Source of the DNA: Candidatus Obscuribacter sp.
GTDB lineage: Bacteria > Cyanobacteriota > Vampirovibrionia > Obscuribacterales > Obscuribacteraceae
Direction of reading: 5' to 3'
Assembly (NCBI GenBank): GCA_016712465.1
Contig: JADJQZ010000001.1
Location: 4,960,001 to 5,024,000, forward strand
Length of the DNA stretch: 64,000 nt
This document shows positions 18,160-27,081 of this stretch, one piece after another (the first letter of the stretch is position 1; each line of letters opens with the position of its first letter). A program made the position numbers and the translations under genes. A model generated the notes under the pieces. It was not told the origin of the DNA, did no database searches, and saw only the letters and a list, made by a program, of their open reading frames with translations.

Positions 18160-19668
18160 ATGGTCAAAGAGTTCTTTGAAAATACAACAAGCTTACAGAG
18201 AGATTCAAACCAGCTCTCTACCACTAACATCGACTACCAGGAGTTCAAGCAATATTTTCCAAGCCAGGCGCTTTCCGCCTCTAAGTTCAAGACAGGTGCA
18301 GACGGCGGCACACTCTCATTCGGCACCCAAGACATCTACGGCTCCGAGCAAAACTTTGCTGCTCCATCAATGTCAGGTCGGTACTCAGAGCCCAGAGCTG
18401 GTGATATGAGCAATGGTCTACTCAGCACCCAAGTCGAGGGCAGCCACATTGGTAGCTTTCAGCATAAGCATCAACTCGACGGTCATCATCGTCACGGCAA
18501 TCACCAGCACGATCTTGGCGCACCGCAATCGGACGGATATTCAAAAGGTGCTGATGGAAGAGCAGATAGATCGATTGACGGCAAGCTTGACAACAAGCAA
18601 GTCAAGTCCAGAGAAGAACGCCTGCAAGAACTACTGGCAGATCTAACACGAATTCAAGAAATGCTCAATAAACTTATAGAGCAACTGGGTCTCCTGCCAA
18701 AACCGCAACTGCCAACACCAAAGACTCCGCCTGCACCGGAGTTGCCCGATATTCCTGCACCCAAGGCTCCGAAATTGCCTGATACTCCCGCACCCAAGGC
18801 TCCGTCTACGCCGGAGTTGCCTGATACTCCTGCACCGCCCGCACCGAAGTTGCCTGATACTCCTGCGCCCAAGGCACCGTCTACACCGGAGTTGCCTGAT
18901 ACTCCTGCACCGCCCGCACCGAAATTGCCTGATACTCCCGCACCCAAAGCTCCGTCTACGCCGGAGTTACCCAATCCATTTGGTGGCGATGGTGGCTTTC
19001 CAGGCTGGCCCGGCGGCCAACCTAAGATAGACAATCCAGACGCCGCCTGGACAAAGCCGCCAGCTCCATACGGAGAGGGCAAGCCATTTCCGGATCGCGG
19101 CAAGAATTTGGGAGCGGACGTACCGGTGAGCGGCACCTCAGACGCCATCCAAGACATGGAGGAAAATGGCGTGGCACCGCCAGATGCTAAAGGAATCACA
19201 TCCAGTGTAACCCATCCCACACCGGAAATCTGGAGAAAACTGACGACCCCGGAAGGCAAAACCATTTATATCTCTATGCAGCAAGCTCTAGATACCAACC
19301 CGATGGACGGCAAATCAGTATACACTCAGGGTACCAACGGCAAACTCTCAGTCAAAGAAAACATTTCTTTTGATCCCCTTGCCATGCACACCCTGACCAA
19401 GGGCAATGTACCTGAGGCTGATGAACTCTACTATCGCGGCACAGACGGGAATCTTCATGTTCTAAACGGTAAAATCACGCACCAGCCTGGAAATTATCAC
19501 GGTAGACCAAGCGACGGTTGGTATTCCCTGGATTACGAAGTACCCAAAGATATGGCCTTCGTTCGGCAGCAATGGGCTGAAGGTAGCGGCTTCCCTAAAA
19601 TTGCCGAAAAATTTCTGGTAGACGGCAAAATCATAACTATCCACGAAGCCACTAAGCTACTCACTTAA
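18160..19668 (+). CDS. Proline-rich accessory protein sharing a C-terminal domain with the EF-hand protein
   Basis: From the ATG at 18160 the product is 502 aa. The N-terminus contains LSFGTQDIYG, echoing motifs in two other large proteins here. A short His-rich patch (HKHQLDGHHRHGNHQH) is followed by a coiled-coil-like helix, then a Pro-Ala-Lys-Thr linker built from a 25-residue tandem unit. The C-terminal 170 residues (PEIW, SMQQA, SFDP, YYRGTDGNL, DMAFVRQ, VDGKII) match residues 185-360 of the protein at 125-2704. The frame is open from 18049, but ATG 18160 gives an N-terminus starting MVKEFFEN, like the KEFF segment of the His-rich protein. The function is unknown. Confidence 0.8.
   Translation: MVKEFFENTTSLQRDSNQLSTTNIDYQEFKQYFPSQALSASKFKTGADGGTLSFGTQDIYGSEQNFAAPSMSGRYSEPRAGDMSNGLLSTQVEGSHIGSFQHKHQLDGHHRHGNHQHDLGAPQSDGYSKGADGRADRSIDGKLDNKQVKSREERLQELLADLTRIQEMLNKLIEQLGLLPKPQLPTPKTPPAPELPDIPAPKAPKLPDTPAPKAPSTPELPDTPAPPAPKLPDTPAPKAPSTPELPDTPAPPAPKLPDTPAPKAPSTPELPNPFGGDGGFPGWPGGQPKIDNPDAAWTKPPAPYGEGKPFPDRGKNLGADVPVSGTSDAIQDMEENGVAPPDAKGITSSVTHPTPEIWRKLTTPEGKTIYISMQQALDTNPMDGKSVYTQGTNGKLSVKENISFDPLAMHTLTKGNVPEADELYYRGTDGNLHVLNGKITHQPGNYHGRPSDGWYSLDYEVPKDMAFVRQQWAEGSGFPKIAEKFLVDGKIITIHEATKLLT
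18766..18970 (+). repeat. Tandem 75-bp coding repeat (Pro/Ala/Thr linker)
   Basis: Nearly three copies of a 75-bp unit encode LPDTPAPKAPSTPE followed by LPDTPAPPAPK. The copies differ by a few silent changes, which points to recent duplication. The repeat lengthens a flexible linker between the N- and C-terminal parts. Confidence 0.8.
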
Positions 19669-19979
19669 CACCGCCAGCCGTCTCAACACCGGACAAAGAT
19701 TAACGAACCCATCAAATCAAGGCAAATCTGACTAGAGCATGATTGGACAGCCCGCTTCAGTCAAATTTTACATGTCCACTAAATTGGTGCCACGCCCCAT
19801 TCAAACCCACATTCGTACCGGTTTGAGCAGTGTTAATTGAGGGAATAAAACGAACACTTAGCCTTAGCTTAAGCCGGTGGCTAGCGAAATCAGGTCAAAA
19901 GACTCGTATTTCCGAAAGGTAGTTCTGAAAAGTAAAGGACAGGCGACTCGGTTGGTGGCAGCGGCGGAGCGAGAGCCCA
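19669..19979. other. Intergenic region upstream of pseudopilin-like array
   Basis: The 311-bp leader has no gene. It contains GTCCACTAAATTGG (19774-19787), which recurs exactly at 21224-21237 upstream of copy 2. This suggests a duplicated promoter element or a scar of tandem duplication. Confidence 0.45.
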
Positions 19980-21179
19980 ATGAAAAATTATCACTTCAAA
20001 CGAACCGGCCGCGGCAGTGCAGCGGAAATGCCGCTCACGTTGATAATTCTATTTGCTGTTTTTGCTTTTCCACTCATTGACCTGATTTCACTCGGGTTAT
20101 CATACGGCGCCGCCTGGTTCATCTCCTTTCAATGCGCCCAGTCTGCTTCCACCCAACCTGATTTCGACGGCTGCCTGGCCACCCTGCTCAAGAAAACCTC
20201 TGAATTGAACGGGCAAGGGCTGACCACCATGCTGAAGATGACACCCATTGCCGGTTATAACGGCTCCGGCACAGATCTTTTTGTTGACGCCGTCGACTTC
20301 ATGGATGCTGGCAAGTGCCATACCATCGGTCCGAACAAGGCGGTTCCACCACCCATTGATCTTACCAACCGCTTTTACGAAATCGCCGCTCAGACTACCT
20401 ACCGAGTAGAACCTTTCATTAGCCTGCACTCTGTCCCTTTTCTGGCTTCGGTTCCGGCCCTTGGCACACCTATCACCCTCAGCGTCAAAGTCAAACGCTG
20501 CGCAGAATTTCCACAGGGTCTGGTACGCGGACCAGGCAACGGCACCAATCTGCCTGCCAACGCCGCCCAGCCCACCCAGGCAACTTCTTTCGCCAGCCCC
20601 ATTCTGGCGGCAAAGGAAGCCGCCGAGCCCTGGAATCGCCCCAAAATCTATGAAGAGATCGAAGCTTCCGGCAGCAAAATAGTTGACCACACTGTTGTTC
20701 TGGTTAACTCAGATAATCCCGACTGGACAGATACAGGCTTAGTAGTTCAACCGGGACAGACGATCTGGATCGACTTTCGAGCGGACGGGGTGTGGGGGGG
20801 ACAAAAGGGACACTACGCTCCTCAGTTAGATGCGGATGGTCATGACTACGGTGGCAATGTCGGCTACGACAGGAATGAAATAAATGTATTCGGTAACAAG
20901 TTTCCATCCATCAATTACAACCTGGTAGGAACTCTCGATCCTCGAAGCAGCCTTATTGTGGCACAACCCTATGACTTCAACGCCGGCCGAGAACTATACA
21001 AATACAGTCCAACCAAGACCGGTGCGCTTAAACTCGGCTTCTGGAACTATTTTCCGACTCAACTCTCACACTTTCCCAAAGGCAAACCAACTCAGCCTGA
21101 AGCAGAAGCCTATGTGCGTCAATACTATGATAAGAACCACATAGGCACCATGACGGTTCGCATCATTGTCTGCCAGTAG
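19980..21179 (+). CDS. TadE-like pseudopilin with lectin-like C-terminus, copy 1
   Basis: This 399-aa protein begins with a basic stretch and a G-x-x-A-E-x-P motif, then a hydrophobic helix (about residues 18-48) as in TadE-type pseudopilins, so it is probably anchored in the inner membrane. A conserved middle domain (about 75-205) has VDFMD, PPPIDLTNRFYEI and RCAEFPQGLVRGP. The C-terminal ~170 residues (W-x-D-T-G, V-x-P-G-Q, F-R-A-D-G-x-W-G, LVGTL, ending in TVRIIV) resemble LecA/PA-IL-type beta-sandwich lectins. It is the first of five tandem paralogues. It alone has the R-x-E-P-F-I-S-L block and LPANAAQP linker that copy 4 also carries. ATG 19980 follows GGAG. Confidence 0.75.
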   Translation: MKNYHFKRTGRGSAAEMPLTLIILFAVFAFPLIDLISLGLSYGAAWFISFQCAQSASTQPDFDGCLATLLKKTSELNGQGLTTMLKMTPIAGYNGSGTDLFVDAVDFMDAGKCHTIGPNKAVPPPIDLTNRFYEIAAQTTYRVEPFISLHSVPFLASVPALGTPITLSVKVKRCAEFPQGLVRGPGNGTNLPANAAQPTQATSFASPILAAKEAAEPWNRPKIYEEIEASGSKIVDHTVVLVNSDNPDWTDTGLVVQPGQTIWIDFRADGVWGGQKGHYAPQLDADGHDYGGNVGYDRNEINVFGNKFPSINYNLVGTLDPRSSLIVAQPYDFNAGRELYKYSPTKTGALKLGFWNYFPTQLSHFPKGKPTQPEAEAYVRQYYDKNHIGTMTVRIIVCQ

Positions 21180-21223
21180 TTTCGCCACTGCACACACATA
21201 GTGCCACCTCGTTCTCAATATCA

Positions 21224-21237
21224 GTCCACTAAATTGG
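21224..21237 (+). promoter_or_regulatory. Repeated upstream element of the pseudopilin array
   Basis: GTCCACTAAATTGG occurs identically at 19774-19787 before copy 1 and here before copy 2. A second element, GGTTTACAAAATTCC, occurs identically at 21284-21298 (copy 2) and 22656-22670 (copy 3). The preserved sequence in otherwise diverged leaders suggests promoters or recombination points. Confidence 0.4.
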
Positions 21238-21362
21238 CGACAGCTTGATTTAACCAAATACTCATCCTGAGCCAGTTCTTCCCGGTTTACAAAATTCCAC
21301 ATCTGGGAATGAAAAAGCTAATAAGCCAGGCATCCCTGAAGTACCTCTCTGGGGAAACAGCT

Positions 21363-22616
21363 ATGACACACCGAAGCAAAAAGCGCGGCACTACTGGAAA
21401 TACCGCAGAAGTACCAGTAGTACTATTGATTCTCTTTGGCATCTTTGCCTTTCCATTAATAGATATAATTGCCCTGGCACTGGCTTACAGCAACGTCTGG
21501 TTTATCGCCTTTCAATCCGCGGCGGCGGCCTCCACTCAAACCGACTTCACCAGCTCACTTTCCGCCACAGAAAAAAAGACCTCCGAATTTAACGGCAACG
21601 GCTTCACAAGCATGCTGAAGATGACGCCGCTAGCAGGCTACAGGGCTACTGGTACAGACCTCTTCATAGATGCAGTAGACTTCATGGATGCAAGCAAATC
21701 TCAAACCATTGGTCCAAACATAGCGGTACCACCACCTATCGATCTGACTAATCGCTTCTACCAAATCAGCGCTGAATCAAGCTATGAAGTAAAGCCCTTT
21801 GTTGACTTGCATGCCGTTCCCTTTCTATCCAGTGTTCCCGCTCTCGGAATTCCAATAACTCTGTCTGCAAAAGTTAAGCGCTGTGCAGAGTTTCCCCAGG
21901 GTCTTGTGCGCGGTCCCGCAGAACCTGGCAGCGCACCGGCAAGTTCAGCACAGGCTACACCTGCAACTTCCTTTGCCAGCCCAATTCAGATAGCCGGTCA
22001 GACAAATGAACCCTGGAATCGTACCAACATCTATGAAGAAATTGAGGCATCCGGCAAAAAGATAGTAGATCACGCTGTTGTGCAGGTCAACGCAAGCAAT
22101 CCAGACTGGACCGGCACGGGTCTTATAGTTCAACCAGGCCAAACCATATGGTACGACTATCGAAAAGATCTGGAATGGCCGGTCAAGGGAACGCGGGTAG
22201 GTGCTAACGGGCAGGTAAATACCTCTATATCTGCCAACATCGGAAGAAGAAGCGAGTCCGGAAGCATAACAGCTTCTTTCAGGAAAACCGCCTTCGGTTA
22301 CTATCCTCCAGCCAGAAACCATAATCTGGTTGGTGCTATAAACCCAAACAAAAGCTTCATCATGGCACAGTTTTATGATTTTGCCACCGCGCCACCTGAC
22401 GAATGGACCAACCAATTCAGCACTGATAGCATTTACAAATATCCTGCATCCAAAACGGGAGAGGTCAAGCTAGGCTATTGGAATATTGAACCAGTAATAT
22501 TTGGCACAAGGCCGGAAACCGGTCCGGAGGTTGCTGAGTCCATTTTACGCAGCCGCTATACTGGTTATAAGTTATGGACAGGCCACATGATCGTTCGAGT
22601 CATCGTCACTAATTGA
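21363..22616 (+). CDS. TadE-like pseudopilin with lectin-like C-terminus, copy 2
   Basis: The 417-aa product has the same three-part plan as copy 1: GNTAEVPVV membrane helix, middle domain with RCAEFPQGLVRGP, and a C-terminal sheet domain. The C-terminal domain is the most divergent of the set, with an insertion around residues 275-330. Its first 60 residues are nearly identical to copy 3 at DNA level. I chose the ATG at 21363, not the open frame from 21309, because the 35-bp leader with a CTCTGGGGAA ribosome site is conserved in front of copy 4 and ends at the same ATGACA. Confidence 0.75.
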   Translation: MTHRSKKRGTTGNTAEVPVVLLILFGIFAFPLIDIIALALAYSNVWFIAFQSAAAASTQTDFTSSLSATEKKTSEFNGNGFTSMLKMTPLAGYRATGTDLFIDAVDFMDASKSQTIGPNIAVPPPIDLTNRFYQISAESSYEVKPFVDLHAVPFLSSVPALGIPITLSAKVKRCAEFPQGLVRGPAEPGSAPASSAQATPATSFASPIQIAGQTNEPWNRTNIYEEIEASGKKIVDHAVVQVNASNPDWTGTGLIVQPGQTIWYDYRKDLEWPVKGTRVGANGQVNTSISANIGRRSESGSITASFRKTAFGYYPPARNHNLVGAINPNKSFIMAQFYDFATAPPDEWTNQFSTDSIYKYPASKTGEVKLGYWNIEPVIFGTRPETGPEVAESILRSRYTGYKLWTGHMIVRVIVTN

Positions 22617-22739
22617 CAGCAAAACCAAACGAACCTGTTGGTGAGCATATCCGCCAGGTTTACAAAATTCCGTTTACGGGTATGAGCTTGAGTATTGCCC
22701 AGCGCCTAAGCCCCCCACAAGTCAGCCCCCAGAAATCCT

Positions 22740-23909
22740 ATGACACAACGCCCCCGTAGTCGTAGATTAGCCGGTCATACAGCTGAGTTGCCGTTAGTGC
22801 TCCTGATGCTCTTCGGCGTATTCGCCTTTCCTTTAATAGATATAATTGCCCTGGCACTGGCTTACAGCACCGTCTGGTTTATCGCCTTTCAATCCGCGGC
22901 GGCGGCCTCCACTCAAACCGACTTGAGTGGTGCGCTTTCCGCACTGGTCAAGCAGTCATCAACGTTTAACGGCAATGGCTTGACTAGCATGCTAAAGATG
23001 ACACCTGCGGCAGGTTACAAAAATACCGGCACCAATTTGTATGTAAATGCCGTAGACTTCATGGACACCGGTAAATCTCAAACTATCGGACCGAACAAAG
23101 CAGTGCCGCCGCCAGTCGATCTTACTAATCACTTCTATGAAATCAGCGCAGAATCAACTTACGAGGTAAAACCTTTCATTGACCTGCAAGCCGTGCCGCT
23201 TTTGAGTTATGTTCAGGGGCTAGGTGCGCCAATTAAATTCACAGTAACGGTCACTAGATGTGCAGAATTTCCGCAAGGCCTGGTAAGAGGCCCCGCAGAC
23301 CCGAGCAGCACACCGGCCAGTGCCGTACAGCCGGCACCACACACCACCTCTTTCGCCAGCCCGGTCGAGACCTACAGCCGAACGACCGACCCCTGGAACC
23401 GCCCGCGCATATACGATGAAATCAAAGCAGCCGGCCAGCAAATTATCGACCACACTGTCGTTCAGGTAAAAGCAGCAAATCCAAACTGGACAGACACCGG
23501 AATTACTGTTGGACCGGGGCAGATGATTTGGCTCGACTTTCGGGCCGACGGCGAATGGGGACAACGGGGCTACAGACCAGGCATGGGCAACGGTGACAGG
23601 ACAACTACTGCCGACGGCATAACTGGTTACGACAATCCCATGGGCCCCGCTGGTGATCAGAAAGCCGCGCCGGCCTATGCACTGGTTGGCGTTATTTCAC
23701 CGGCAGGCGTTAAGATGGAAGGCTCTAAATTCGACTTTCTTGTGGGCTCGACACTCTACAAATATACACCGCAGAAAACCGGGCCCTTGAGCCTTGGTTG
23801 TAATTGTCCACTGGGCAGAGACGACCCTGCAACCGAAGGACAACTGGGGAATATCGGGGCTTACGGCGTCATGACTGTGAGAATTATCGTGACGCAGAGC
23901 TACATATAG
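22740..23909 (+). CDS. TadE-like pseudopilin with lectin-like C-terminus, copy 3
   Basis: The 389-aa product keeps the membrane helix (GHTAELPLVLLML), the middle domain and the C-terminal lectin-like domain. The C-terminal domain is of the same subtype as copy 5 (WTDTGITVGPGQ, FDFLVGS, GCNCP, VTQSYI), including a Cys-x-Cys pair absent from copies 1, 2 and 4. The N-terminal block matches copy 2. The start at 22740 follows a GTCAGCCCCCAGAAATCC leader without a strong ribosome site. Confidence 0.75.
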   Translation: MTQRPRSRRLAGHTAELPLVLLMLFGVFAFPLIDIIALALAYSTVWFIAFQSAAAASTQTDLSGALSALVKQSSTFNGNGLTSMLKMTPAAGYKNTGTNLYVNAVDFMDTGKSQTIGPNKAVPPPVDLTNHFYEISAESTYEVKPFIDLQAVPLLSYVQGLGAPIKFTVTVTRCAEFPQGLVRGPADPSSTPASAVQPAPHTTSFASPVETYSRTTDPWNRPRIYDEIKAAGQQIIDHTVVQVKAANPNWTDTGITVGPGQMIWLDFRADGEWGQRGYRPGMGNGDRTTTADGITGYDNPMGPAGDQKAAPAYALVGVISPAGVKMEGSKFDFLVGSTLYKYTPQKTGPLSLGCNCPLGRDDPATEGQLGNIGAYGVMTVRIIVTQSYI

Positions 23910-24134
23910 CACCAAAACAAGACTGCGCGAAATGAGCACAGCCTAGCAAGAGACAGATCAAAGCCCTCTCCACGAAGCAGACAGACTCCAAAGTCATGTC
24001 CAAACATTTAGGTGCAGCGGCAACCACAGACAGCTCACCTCAAGCCAATTTCAGACGGTTTGCAAATCATCACAAATGGGTACAAACAAACAAACAGCCC
24101 GGCATCACTACAATATTTCTCCGGGGAAGCAGTT

Positions 24135-25305
24135 ATGACATATCCACACCGCAGTCGCAGAGCCGCCGGAAATACAGCCGAGGTACCGGTGGTACTTTTG
24201 CTTCTCTTTGCGCTCTTTGCCTTTCCCTTGATTGATATGATTGCTCTCGCTCTGGCTTACAGCACTGTCTGGTTCGTTGCTTTTCAAACAGCCATGACGG
24301 CATCTACTCAAACCGATTTTAACAGTTCACTTTCCTCGCTAGTCAAAAAGACCGATGAGTTTAACGGCAAGGGTTTCACAAATATGCTAAAGATGACACC
24401 CATAGCCGGTTACAAGGCTAGCGGTACAGATCTGTATGTTGACGCCGTCGACTTTATGGATGCCGGCAAATCTCAAACCATCGGGCCGAATAAAGCTGTA
24501 CCGCCGCCGGTCGATCTTACTAATCGGTTTTACGAAATCGCCGCTCAGACAACCTACAGGGTCGAGCCCTTCATCAGCCTTAAGTCAGTACCATTCTTGG
24601 CAGCGGTGCCAGCTCTGGGTGCACCCGCAATCCTTAGCGTTAAAGTCAAACGCTGTGCAGAATTTCCGCAAGGTCTAGTACGGGGACCAGGCAACGGCAC
24701 CAATCTGCCTGCAAACGCCGCCCAACCAACCAACCCAGGCAACATCATTTGCCAGCCCCATTCTGGCAGCAAATGAAGCCGCCGAGCCCTGGAATCGCCC
24801 CAAAATCTACGAAGAAATTGAAGCCTCCGGCAGCAACATCGTAGATCACGCGGTTGTGCAAGTACAGGCTAAAAATGCCTTTTGGACGCCGACCGGGGTA
24901 ACAGTCAGCCCCGGGCAAACAGTATGGCTAGACTTCAGGGCCGACGGAAATTGGGGCACAAGCAATGGTGCAGGTTCTGTAACCGGAGTTTATACCGCCG
25001 ATGGTATCCGAGGCTACTCATCCGGTGGATTGAATTATGCCTATAATTCGAACTACAACCTCATTGGTGCCGTGGCACCAGCTGGAAATACAGTTGACAG
25101 ACTAGACAGCGGCTTCCACGTTGGTTCGAGTCTGTATAAATATAAACCAACCAAAACTGGACCTCTTGTGCTTGGATTCAATAATGAAACCTGGCATGGT
25201 AACGGTGAAATCCTAAATGCTGCGGAGTCTGAAAGGGCACAGAAAGTCTACTATGAGCGCTACCACCAGGGCAATATGATTGTGCGCATTATAGTCACCA
25301 ACTGA
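24135..25305 (+). pseudogene. TadE-like pseudopilin, copy 4, frameshifted
   Basis: From ATG 24135 the frame runs 213 codons and ends at a TGA (24774-24776) after an out-of-frame tail (NPGNIICQPHSGSK). The homologous sequence resumes in another frame and continues to the stop at 25305. Against copy 1 the shift is a 4-bp gain in a CAAC-CAAC-CAAC tract at 24723-24734. The first half is nearly identical to copy 5, the middle to copy 1, and the C-terminal half is of the copy-1 type. It could be a dead copy, a silent recombination donor, or a phase-off allele. Confidence 0.8.
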
Positions 25306-25323
25306 GCCTGGAATGGAGCTTAT

Positions 25324-26490
25324 ATGAGACACAAACCAAATCGGAACCGTGCAGGAAGCACCGCAGAAACACCTCTAATCATGCTCATTCTCTTTGCGCT
25401 CTTTGCCTTTCCCCTGATTGATATGATCGCTCTCGCTCTGGCTTACAGCACTGTCTGGTTCGTTGCTTTTCAAACAGCCATGACGGCATCTACTCAAACC
25501 GATTTTAACAGTTCACTTTCCTCGCTGGTCAAAAAGACCGATGAGTTTAACGGCAAGGGTTTCACCAAAATGCTAAAGATGACACCCATAGCCGGTTACA
25601 AGGCTAGCGGCACAGATCTGTATGTTGACGCCGTCGACTTCATGGATGCCGGCAAATCTCAAACCTTCGGGCCCAATAAAGCTGTGCCGCCGCCGGTAGA
25701 CCTTACTAATCGGTTTTACGAAATTAGCGCAGAATCAACCTACGAAGTAAAACCCTTCATCGACCTTCAGGCCGTTCCGCTACTAAATTACATTCAGGGA
25801 CTGGGGGCGCCCATTACCTTCACGGCCAAGGTCAAACGCTGCGCTGAATTTCCGCAAGGTCTGGTGCGCGGGCCAACAGATCCGAGCACCGCACCAGCCA
25901 GTGCCGCACAGCCGGCGCCTACCACTTCCTTCGCCAGCCCAATTTCCGTAGCAAGTCAAGCTACCGAGCCCTGGAATCGTCCGCAGCTATACGACGAAAT
26001 TAAGGCAGCCGGGCAGCAGATTGTCGACCACACTGTTGTTCAGGTAAAGGCGGACAATCCCAACTGGACAGACACCGGAATCACTGTTGGACCAGGGCAG
26101 CTGGTCTGGCTTGACTTCCGAGCAGACGGAAAATGGGGCGAATCAAACTTAATCACAACTGCCGACGGCATAAGTGATTACCCATCACCGCAGGGGCCAA
26201 TAGGTGATCAAAAGATGGCTCCGGCCTATGCCTTGCTTGGAACCATTTCACCAACAGATAACTGGATTCAGAACTCCAAGTTTGACTTTCTTGTAGGTTC
26301 AGCGCTCTACAAATATGCACCACAAAAAATCGGTCCACTACGACTGGGCTGCAATTGTCCAATAATCAGTGAGGTTAACGACATCAGCAACCCCCGTCAA
26401 ACACAGGAGGGTATGCAATCTTACTTATTGTCGCAGTCCGTATCAGGCGTTATGACGGTGAGAATTATTGTGACGCAGAGCTATATTTAG
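25324..26490 (+). CDS. TadE-like pseudopilin with lectin-like C-terminus, copy 5
   Basis: The 388-aa product has an N-terminal third almost identical to copy 4 (AFQTAMTASTQTDFNSSL) and a C-terminal domain of the copy-3 type (GPGQLVWLDFRADG, FDFLVGSALYKY, GCNCP, VTQSYI). It starts 18 bp after copy 4 with a good GGAG ribosome site at 25314-25317. The mosaic structure shows recombination among copies. A pilus-tip or surface adhesin function is inferred from the anchor and lectin-like domain. Confidence 0.75.
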   Translation: MRHKPNRNRAGSTAETPLIMLILFALFAFPLIDMIALALAYSTVWFVAFQTAMTASTQTDFNSSLSSLVKKTDEFNGKGFTKMLKMTPIAGYKASGTDLYVDAVDFMDAGKSQTFGPNKAVPPPVDLTNRFYEISAESTYEVKPFIDLQAVPLLNYIQGLGAPITFTAKVKRCAEFPQGLVRGPTDPSTAPASAAQPAPTTSFASPISVASQATEPWNRPQLYDEIKAAGQQIVDHTVVQVKADNPNWTDTGITVGPGQLVWLDFRADGKWGESNLITTADGISDYPSPQGPIGDQKMAPAYALLGTISPTDNWIQNSKFDFLVGSALYKYAPQKIGPLRLGCNCPIISEVNDISNPRQTQEGMQSYLLSQSVSGVMTVRIIVTQSYI

Positions 26491-26545
26491 CGCTTCTCCG
26501 CAATCGTTTAGACTGTGCGACAACTGACTCTAGAAACCACCTTAC

Positions 26546-26794
26546 TCAGTTAATCTCAATTGGGTCCTGCCAGATACACTTTAAATCTTGCAGGAATCGC
26601 TCGGGGAAGTTTTTCTCTGTCCAGAACTTGGCAAATTCGTCGTAGGTCGGAAAGGTCTGAGCGAAAACATGACCAAGCTTGAGCATAGAGTTCAAGAAGA
26701 GTATTTCATCTCCGCCCCCCTCAAGTCTGGCAAGAGCCGTTTCAATTCGGTTCGCGGTTATACGCAGGCGGGCTTCCTTAGATATGTCCGTCAT
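26546..26794 (-). CDS. Hypothetical 82-aa protein
   Basis: I do not recognise this protein. It is helical and soluble, with charged N-terminus (MTDISKEARLRITANRIETALARLEGG) and aromatic C-terminal half (YDEFAKFWTEKNFPERF). It lies alone between the plus-strand array and the TadG-like gene. The ribosome site is weak, so the call rests on composition and length only. Confidence 0.45.
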   Translation of the reverse strand: MTDISKEARLRITANRIETALARLEGGGDEILFLNSMLKLGHVFAQTFPTYDEFAKFWTEKNFPERFLQDLKCIWQDPIEIN

Positions 26795-26850
26795 GTGAGA
26801 GTTTCTGGATTCCTGATAAACACAAAATAGAACGTCTATGATAATTCAGG

Positions 26851-26887
26851 TGGGACGAAGCAATTAGGACGCATTTGTCCCATTTTT
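26851..26887 (+). terminator. Possible rho-independent terminator
   Basis: TGGGAC (26851-26856) can pair with GTCCCA (26877-26882), with a shorter GGAC/GTCC alternative inside, and the stem is followed by ATTTTT. It lies about 360 bp after the pseudopilin array, so its link to that operon is uncertain. Confidence 0.25.
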
Positions 26888-27081
26888 ACGAGACACCAGG
26901 GCAGCCTTACGGCATCCGCAAGTACTCCGGCTTTCAACCAGATTACAGATTCCGCTCTGTGGAGAATTGAAAACAGCAGCTCGGAAATACTCCACATTAC
27001 TCTCCACACGAAAATATGCTTAGCCTCACAATTTGTCTAGCGTCAAGCATCCGCAGACCGGACCCCGATGCACTTTCTAAG

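Noticed and set aside
24856..25305. Open frame that could be called as a separate 149-aa gene
   Set aside because: It is the 3' half of pseudopilin copy 4 after the CAAC frameshift; it lacks the membrane anchor and its own ribosome site.
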